Made by a program: the position numbers and the translations under genes. Shown in pieces: positions 59,000 to 64,000 of a stretch of DNA of 64,000 bases; positions within the stretch are counted from its first letter, which is position 1, and each line of letters starts with the position of its first letter. Below the pieces are notes generated by a model that saw only the letters and a program-made list of their open reading frames with translations, searched no databases and was not told the origin of the DNA. Source of the DNA: Rhodococcus spongiicola (GTDB lineage Bacteria; Actinomycetota; Actinomycetes; Mycobacteriales; Mycobacteriaceae); contig NZ_RKLN01000002.1 in the NCBI RefSeq assembly GCF_004011835.1, positions 477,469 through 541,468 of the forward strand, given 5' to 3'.

Positions 59000-59898
59000 G
59001 CGCGGCGGCCCCCGATGTCGACTTCATTGACGTCGAAGACCTGATTCGACGTTTCGACGCACAGGACTACCTGCTCGACGAGGGCACGGCGACCGCTCTG
59101 TTCCTGGCGCTGCGCTTGGGGCGCCCGTTGCTGCTCGAGGGTGAGCCCGGCGTAGGGAAGACGACGGCGGTGAAGGCGCTCGCCGCGGCGCTGGGCGCGC
59201 CGTTGGAGCGGTTGCAGTGCTACGAGGGGTTGGCCGCAGACGAGGCCCTCTACGACTGGAACTACCAGCGGCAACTGTTGGCCGTGCGGTTGTCCGAGGC
59301 GCGTGGTGAGCGACTCGAGGAGGCAGATCTGTTCACCGAGCGCTTCCTGTTGGAACGTCCGATCCTGCGATGCGTGCGCCACAAGGGCGGCCTGTCACCG
59401 GTGCTGCTGATCGACGAGATCGACAGGGCCGACGACGAATTCGAGGCCCTGCTACTCGAGTTCCTCGGTGAGGCCTCTGTGACGGTGCCCGAACTCGGCA
59501 CGTTCCACGCGGAGCGGGCCCCGATCGTCGTACTCACGTCCAATCGCAGCCGCGACTTGCACGACGCACTCCGGCGACGGTGCCTCTACCACTGGATCGA
59601 CTATCCGACGCCCGAACGGGCCGCAGCGATCCTGCGCCGGACGGTGCCTGGCGCCACCGCTGCGCTGATCGCGAGCGTCACCGAGTTCGTGGCGTCGGCG
59701 CGCGCGCTGGACTTGGACAAGCCACCGGGTGTCGCGGAGAGCATCGACTGGTTGGCGGCGCTCGCCGCACTAGGGGCTGCCGACCTGGTGCCGGCCGACG
59801 CGCTAGCGAGCCTCGGCGCCCTCGCGAAGACCCCTGACGATCGAACCGTGCTGGCAGAGGCGGTCGGCAACTACCCGGCGAGCGGGGCAACCGGATGA
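58996..59898 (+). CDS. coxD: MoxR-type AAA+ ATPase CoxD
   Basis: A 300-residue AAA+ ATPase. Walker A is LLEGEPGVGKTTAVKAL near residue 48, Walker B VLLIDEIDRADDEFEALLLEFL near 134 (split across strand and helix), sensor 1 VLTSNRSRDL near 179 and an arginine-finger region DALRRRCLYHW. In Oligotropha carboxidovorans CoxD is needed to build the copper-sulfur part of the active site. It works with the VWA protein CoxE, encoded downstream. The GTG start overlaps the preceding stop. Confidence 0.92.
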   Translation: MSAAAPDVDFIDVEDLIRRFDAQDYLLDEGTATALFLALRLGRPLLLEGEPGVGKTTAVKALAAALGAPLERLQCYEGLAADEALYDWNYQRQLLAVRLSEARGERLEEADLFTERFLLERPILRCVRHKGGLSPVLLIDEIDRADDEFEALLLEFLGEASVTVPELGTFHAERAPIVVLTSNRSRDLHDALRRRCLYHWIDYPTPERAAAILRRTVPGATAALIASVTEFVASARALDLDKPPGVAESIDWLAALAALGAADLVPADALASLGALAKTPDDRTVLAEAVGNYPASGATG

Positions 59899-59908
59899 GA
59901 GGACCATC

Positions 59909-60571
59909 ATGAAGATCGCAGACGAGTTCACGGTCGAGGCACCCATCGACCGCGCGTGGGAGGTGCTGACCGACCTCGAGGGCATCGCGCCGCTGCTACC
60001 GGGCGCGCAGATGACCGGGCGCGAGGGCGACGACTATCTGGGCACAGTGAAGATCAAGGTGGGGCCCGTCACGAGCGAGTTCGCGGGTCGGGCGTCGTTC
60101 GTCGAGAAGGACGAGAAGTCTCATACTGCCGTGATCGACGCTCGCGGGCGGGAGAAGCGGGGCAGCGGCAACGCGTCGGCGACCATCACCGCTCACCTGG
60201 ACGAGTCCGGTAGCGCGACCCGGGTCACCGTCGACACCGACATGAAGATCGTCGGCAAGCTGGCGCAGTTCGGCAGCGGGATGATCCAGCAGGTCTCCAC
60301 GAAACTGATGGGACAGTTCGCGGCGTCGCTCGAGGACAAGCTCGCGGCCGACGCCGGGGTCGGGGGAACTGGCCGAGCCGAGGCCGCGGCCGAACCGTCC
60401 GCCGAGGCCGTCCCCGAACCGGAGGCGGTTCGTGCGGTGGGGCCGGAACCGGAGCCGCTCGACCTGCTCGAATTGGCAGGCGGTTCAATCGCACGGCGCG
60501 CGGCACCGTGGATCGCGGCTGTCGTCGCGGCCATCGTCGTCTTCGTCGTCGTGAGGTCCAGGCGCCGGTGA
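59909..60571 (+). CDS. coxG: CoxG, SRPBCC-fold membrane-associated protein
   Basis: A 220-residue protein with the CO dehydrogenase subunit G (SRPBCC/START-like) domain in residues 1-145: FTVEAPIDRAWEVLTDLEGIAPLLPGA, split over the first strand and helix, and VDTDMKIVGKLAQFGSGMIQ. An Ala/Glu/Pro linker follows (about 150-185), then one C-terminal membrane helix (WIAAVVAAIVVFVVV) with an RSRRR anchor. CoxG is thought to recruit CO dehydrogenase to the membrane; related proteins bind menaquinone for electron delivery, shown for mycobacterial CoxG. AGAGG lies 7 bases before the ATG. Its stop overlaps the coxE start. Confidence 0.92.
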   Translation: MKIADEFTVEAPIDRAWEVLTDLEGIAPLLPGAQMTGREGDDYLGTVKIKVGPVTSEFAGRASFVEKDEKSHTAVIDARGREKRGSGNASATITAHLDESGSATRVTVDTDMKIVGKLAQFGSGMIQQVSTKLMGQFAASLEDKLAADAGVGGTGRAEAAAEPSAEAVPEPEAVRAVGPEPEPLDLLELAGGSIARRAAPWIAAVVAAIVVFVVVRSRRR

Positions 60572-61860
60572 CCGGTTCGTCCCCGGTCTTGCTGCGCGGC
60601 GTCGATCGGGCTGCGTTCGCGGTCGCACTGGTTGCGCGGGCGCGCGAGTCCGGGGTACGGGTGTCGGCAAGCGGGGCCGCCCGCTTCGCGGAGGCGCTGC
60701 GCGTGCTACCGCCGACAGGTCGTAGCCGACTGTATTGGACGGCGCGGGTCACCCTGGTCGGGCGACGCAGCGATCTCGCCCGGTTCGACGCAGTGTTCGC
60801 TTCCGTGTTCGACCAGGCGTTGCTGGGGCTCGATCCGGCCGCGAGGGCCGCGGGTCGCGGCCGAGGACGCGTCGACCGGCACGAACCCGGTGACGCTGCG
60901 TCGGCGCCGACGTCCCGCGGGCCGCGATCGGCGCCACCGTGGGTGACTCGGGACTGGGTGAGCCCTGACGAGGCGACGATCGAGCCCGCGGACGACGTCG
61001 ACGCCGAGACGATCGGCCTCACGTTGCGGCTGCCGAGCCCGCTCGAGGCGATCGCGGACCAGCCGTTCGGTCAATTCCGGGACGAGGACCTGAGACTACT
61101 CGGGCGCTGGCTCGAACAGGCGCGGGTGCACTGGCCCACCCGCCGTAGTCGGCGTCGCGAACCACACCGTCACGGTCGGGTCGATCTGCGGGCGACGATG
61201 CGGCGTGCGCGCGAAACGGGGTTCGAACCGATCCGGCCGGTCGGGTGCCGCCCACGTGTGCGGCGCCGCCGGATCGTCCTGCTGTGCGACGTGAGCCGGT
61301 CGATGCACGGTTACGCCGACGTCTATCTGCACCTGATGCGTGCCGCCGTGGTGCGCGGTACCGGCCGCGACGCGGAGGTGTTTGCGTTCGCGACCCGGCT
61401 CACCCGGCTGACCGCCGTCCTTGCGCACCGCGACGCCGATGTCGCGGTGGCGCTGGCCAACGAGCGGGTCGTGGACCGGTTCGGCGGCACCCACATCGCG
61501 GGAAGCCTCGCCACGCTGTTGTCCTCGCCACACGGCAACGTGCTCCGAGGGGCCGTCGTGATCATCGCGTCCGACGGTTGGGACAGCGACCCACCCGCCG
61601 ATCTCGCGCGCGCGGTCGCCCGCGTCCGGCGGCGCGCCCACCGCCTCGTGTGGCTCAATCCCCGTGCCGGCGCACCGGATTTCGAGCCCGTCGCCGGATC
61701 CATGTCGGCTGCCTTGCCGTACTGCGATCACTTTCTATCGGCGCACACCGTCACCGCGCTCGGTGAGATGTTGGACGTCGTCGCGCGTGCCGCCGCAGGC
61801 GTGCCCACACCGGACGGGCGGAGGGCTGTGCCCGGCAGGATGTCCGACGCTATGTCGTAG
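60568..61860 (+). CDS. coxE: CoxE, von Willebrand factor A domain protein
   Basis: A 430-residue VWA-domain protein. Residues about 1-230 are the N-terminal CoxE-type helical part with a basic, Arg-rich stretch. The VWA domain begins near 233 with VLLCDVSRSMHGYADVYL (metal-site DxSxS), then FGGTHIAGSLATLL (metal-site Thr) near 307 and IIASDGWDSDPPADL near 331. CoxE is the partner of the MoxR-type ATPase CoxD in maturing the active site of CO dehydrogenase. GTG at 60568 overlaps the coxG stop (GTGA); the frame is open upstream inside coxG. Confidence 0.92.
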   Translation: MTGSSPVLLRGVDRAAFAVALVARARESGVRVSASGAARFAEALRVLPPTGRSRLYWTARVTLVGRRSDLARFDAVFASVFDQALLGLDPAARAAGRGRGRVDRHEPGDAASAPTSRGPRSAPPWVTRDWVSPDEATIEPADDVDAETIGLTLRLPSPLEAIADQPFGQFRDEDLRLLGRWLEQARVHWPTRRSRRREPHRHGRVDLRATMRRARETGFEPIRPVGCRPRVRRRRIVLLCDVSRSMHGYADVYLHLMRAAVVRGTGRDAEVFAFATRLTRLTAVLAHRDADVAVALANERVVDRFGGTHIAGSLATLLSSPHGNVLRGAVVIIASDGWDSDPPADLARAVARVRRRAHRLVWLNPRAGAPDFEPVAGSMSAALPYCDHFLSAHTVTALGEMLDVVARAAAGVPTPDGRRAVPGRMSDAMS

Positions 61861-61877
61861 GTCCTACGCTGGTGGCT

Positions 61878-63908
61878 ATGGCAACACCCCTGCGAGAGCA
61901 GTCCGACCTCGCTCCCGGCTCTGCACCCAGTACCGGATCCGGCGTCATCTATACGGTCAGTGCCGTCCTTGCGGGGGTCGTGGCCGTGCTGGTCGTGGCG
62001 ATGTCAGCTGCTCAGGCCCTGGTACTCCTCGGCATCCCCGACCCGGGGCCCTTCACGACATACGGACTGCCGGCGATCAGTGCGGTCAGCGAGGTGGCCG
62101 CGGTCATCGCGATCGGTTCGCTGCTGTTCGCGGCATTCATGGTGCCGCCGCAGAAGACCGGTGTCCTCGACGTCGATGGCTACCGCGCCGTCCGTGCGGC
62201 ATCGCACGCCGCTTTCGCCTGGGCGCTGTGCGCGGTGCTCCTCGTGCCGCTGACGCTGTCGGACACCTCCGGTCAGCCGTTCACGGAGGCGATCAAGCCT
62301 GAGAACCTGTGGTCGGCGATCGGTCAAGTCGAGAACGCGGTTGCGTGGGCATGGACGGCGGGCCTCGCGCTCGTGCTCGCGGTAGCGGCTCGGCTGGCAC
62401 TGCGCTGGTCATGGACGCCATTCCTGCTGCTACTGAGCGTGATTACGATGATGCCGCTCGCGTTCACCGGGCACTCGTCGGCCGGCGGGTCACACGACGT
62501 CGCCACGAACAGCCTCATCTGGCACCTGGTCGGGGCCGCGTTCTGGGCCGGCGGCCTGTTCGCGCTCCTCGCGCACGCCCGCAGGCGCGGGGCACACTCC
62601 GACGTCGCGGCCCGCCGCTTCTCGTTCGTCGCGACGATCTGCTTCGTCGCAATGGCGGTGAGCGGTGTTGTGAACGCCTTCGTCCGGGTGCCGCTGGACG
62701 AGGTTCTCACCACGACTTACGGCAGGCTCGTCCTGGCAAAGGTCGCTGCCCTCGTCGTACTCGGTGTATTCGGCTGGTTCCACCGGCGCAGGTCGCTGCC
62801 GGCGCTGGAGGCGGATCCCGAGTCTCGTGGCGCTCTGCTTCGCTTCGCCGGGGCCGAGGCGCTGGTCTTCGCCGCGACCATCGGTCTGGCGGTTGGACTG
62901 GGGCGTACACCGCCTCCGCCACCGGAATCGATCCCGACCCTCACCGAGGTCGAGCTCGGCTACAACCTCCACGGGCCGCCGAGTTTCGCCCGACTGGCCC
63001 TCGATTGGCGCTTCGACCTGATCTTCGGCACCGCTGCGATCGTGCTGGCCGTGCTCTACGCCGTCGGGCTGCGCCGGTTGCGCAGCCGCGGTGATTCGTG
63101 GCCGCTCGGACGCTCGATCGCCTGGTTCGCCGGTTGTCTGGTGCTGCTCGTCGCGACGTCTTCCGGCGTGGGCAGATACGCGCCGGCGGTCTTCAGCGTG
63201 CACATGGGGGCCCACATGGCACTGTCCATGCTGGCGCCGGTGCTGCTGGCGCTCGGCGGGCCGTTCACCTTGGCGCTGCGGGCGTTGCGCCCCGCCGGGA
63301 AGGACGGGGTGCCAGGTCCCCGCGAGTGGCTGCTGAGTTTCCTGCACAGCCCGATCTCGCGGTTCCTCACCCATCCGCTGGTGGCCGCCGTGCTGTTCGT
63401 CGGTGGCTTCTACGCGCTTTACCTCGGCGGCATCTTCAGTGCCGCGGTCGACAGTCACGCCGCTCACCTGCTGATGAATCTGCACTTCATCCTCAGCGGC
63501 TACCTGTTCTACTGGGTCGTCATCGGTGTCGATCCGTCACCGCGGACCCTGCAGCCCATCACGAAACTGGCGGTTGTGTTCGGGTCGTTGCCGTTCCACG
63601 CATTCTTCGGCATCGCGCTGATGAGCATGGGTGAGGTCATGGGCGCGACGTTCTACCGGTCACTGGGACTGGGGTGGAACGAGGACCTGTTGCGGGATCA
63701 GCAACTCGGTGGGTCGATCGCGTGGGCCACGGGCGAGATGCCGCTAGTGATAATCATGCTCGCCCTGCTGGTCCAGTGGTCGCGTAGCGATGACAGGACC
63801 GCGCGCCGGGTCGATCGTGCCGCCGAGCGAGACGACGACGCGGAACTGGCCGCGCACAACGCGATGTTCGCCGAGCTCGCGCGCCGCGATCGGGAGGCCG
63901 GCCTCTAG
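61878..63908 (+). CDS. CopD-CtaG fusion: copper-handling and cytochrome c oxidase assembly membrane protein
   Basis: A 676-residue membrane protein with about fourteen to sixteen hydrophobic segments. The N-terminal half ends in a CopD domain (about residues 180-310, with TGHSSAGGSHDVATNSLIWHL and its histidines). The C-terminal half is a CtaG/caa3 assembly domain (about 390-640, with FSVHMGAHMALSMLAPVLLALG, HLLMNLHFILSGYLFYW and LPFHAFFGIALMS), which delivers copper to cytochrome oxidase. A short hydrophilic charged tail closes it. The fusion is common in actinobacteria. ATG at 61878 is preferred over GTG at 61872. It starts 17 bases after coxE, so copper delivery may serve the CO-oxidising chain too. 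Confidence 0.87.
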   Translation: MATPLREQSDLAPGSAPSTGSGVIYTVSAVLAGVVAVLVVAMSAAQALVLLGIPDPGPFTTYGLPAISAVSEVAAVIAIGSLLFAAFMVPPQKTGVLDVDGYRAVRAASHAAFAWALCAVLLVPLTLSDTSGQPFTEAIKPENLWSAIGQVENAVAWAWTAGLALVLAVAARLALRWSWTPFLLLLSVITMMPLAFTGHSSAGGSHDVATNSLIWHLVGAAFWAGGLFALLAHARRRGAHSDVAARRFSFVATICFVAMAVSGVVNAFVRVPLDEVLTTTYGRLVLAKVAALVVLGVFGWFHRRRSLPALEADPESRGALLRFAGAEALVFAATIGLAVGLGRTPPPPPESIPTLTEVELGYNLHGPPSFARLALDWRFDLIFGTAAIVLAVLYAVGLRRLRSRGDSWPLGRSIAWFAGCLVLLVATSSGVGRYAPAVFSVHMGAHMALSMLAPVLLALGGPFTLALRALRPAGKDGVPGPREWLLSFLHSPISRFLTHPLVAAVLFVGGFYALYLGGIFSAAVDSHAAHLLMNLHFILSGYLFYWVVIGVDPSPRTLQPITKLAVVFGSLPFHAFFGIALMSMGEVMGATFYRSLGLGWNEDLLRDQQLGGSIAWATGEMPLVIIMLALLVQWSRSDDRTARRVDRAAERDDDAELAAHNAMFAELARRDREAGL

Positions 63909-63917
63909 CACGTGGCA

Positions 63918-63959
63918 CCGACAGCCCCGCTGCCGATCAGCCGATCCGCGGGCTGTTGG
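63918..63959 (+). terminator. Hairpin terminator after the CopD-CtaG gene
   Basis: An approximately 12-pair stem (63918-63930 with 63948-63959, one bulged C and one G-U pair) encloses a 17-base loop, starting 9 bases after the stop. It closes the run of genes that begins at 52439. The last 40 bases of the window show nothing recognisable. Confidence 0.65.
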
Positions 63960-64000
63960 GGATGCGGCCTCGATCCGTCCACATCCGTGTCCGGACCCCA

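Overview
The window is high-GC DNA from a mycolic-acid actinobacterium of the order Mycobacteriales, most likely Rhodococcus or a close relative. The evidence is a single-polypeptide type I fatty acid synthase with adjacent acpS, a mycolate beta-ketoester reductase (cmrA), mycothiol-type arsenate reductase, an Ldt-type L,D-transpeptidase, and gene order that follows two separate blocks of the Mycobacterium tuberculosis chromosome: acyP-smc-ftsY-amt-glnB-glnD-ffh-amidohydrolase (Rv2922A to Rv2915c) and fas-acpS-M20-bcp-DUF3618-Ldt-orn-cmrA (Rv2524c to Rv2509). The synteny is from memory, not from a search.

Layout. 0-13.7 kb: a 5'-truncated SMP-30-like gene, then chromosome segregation (smc), SRP-dependent protein targeting (ftsY, ffh), and the ammonium/nitrogen-sensing operon amtB-glnK-glnD with a candidate GlnR site. 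13.8-18.3 kb: tRNA-Leu, a phosphonoacetate hydrolase with an organophosphate:phosphate-antiporter-type permease, and a methyltransferase convergent with arsC. 19.0-28.7 kb: fas and acpS. 28.8-36.6 kb: TetR regulator, M20 peptidase, bcp peroxiredoxin, a DUF3618 protein, an unknown exported protein, two tRNA-Lys, L,D-transpeptidase, tRNA-His, orn. 36.8-42.5 kb: cmrA, an OYE/dienoyl-CoA-reductase-type flavoenzyme, a PadR regulator divergent from an MFS permease, and an epoxide-hydrolase-like enzyme.

42.6-52.2 kb is the accessory region and the most unusual part. It has three tandem paralogues of an exported DUF4185 protein (a family now linked to endo-D-arabinanases, GH183), a seven-bladed YVTN propeller, and three tandem paralogues of a small exported two-cysteine protein with TTG starts. 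These three unrelated families share a GSLGS-type glycine/serine/leucine segment, placed N-terminally in the DUF4185 proteins and C-terminally in the propeller and two of the small proteins. Each DUF4185 gene is followed by a long hairpin and by a 3' tRNA fragment, and the region ends at an intact tRNA-Arg(UCU). It looks like an island grown by tandem duplication that encodes a set of exported, perhaps surface-held, proteins acting on arabinan of the cell envelope.

52.4-64 kb: an aerobic carbon monoxide dehydrogenase cluster (xdhC-like, coxM, coxS, coxL, XdhC-YHS fusion, mocA-like, coxD, coxG, coxE), with several start/stop overlaps. CoxL carries AYACSFR, which fits the form I AYxCSFR signature, so CO oxidation is predicted. 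A CopD-CtaG fusion for copper handling and cytochrome oxidase assembly follows directly. No CRISPR array, insertion sequence, transposase, integrase or replication origin was seen.
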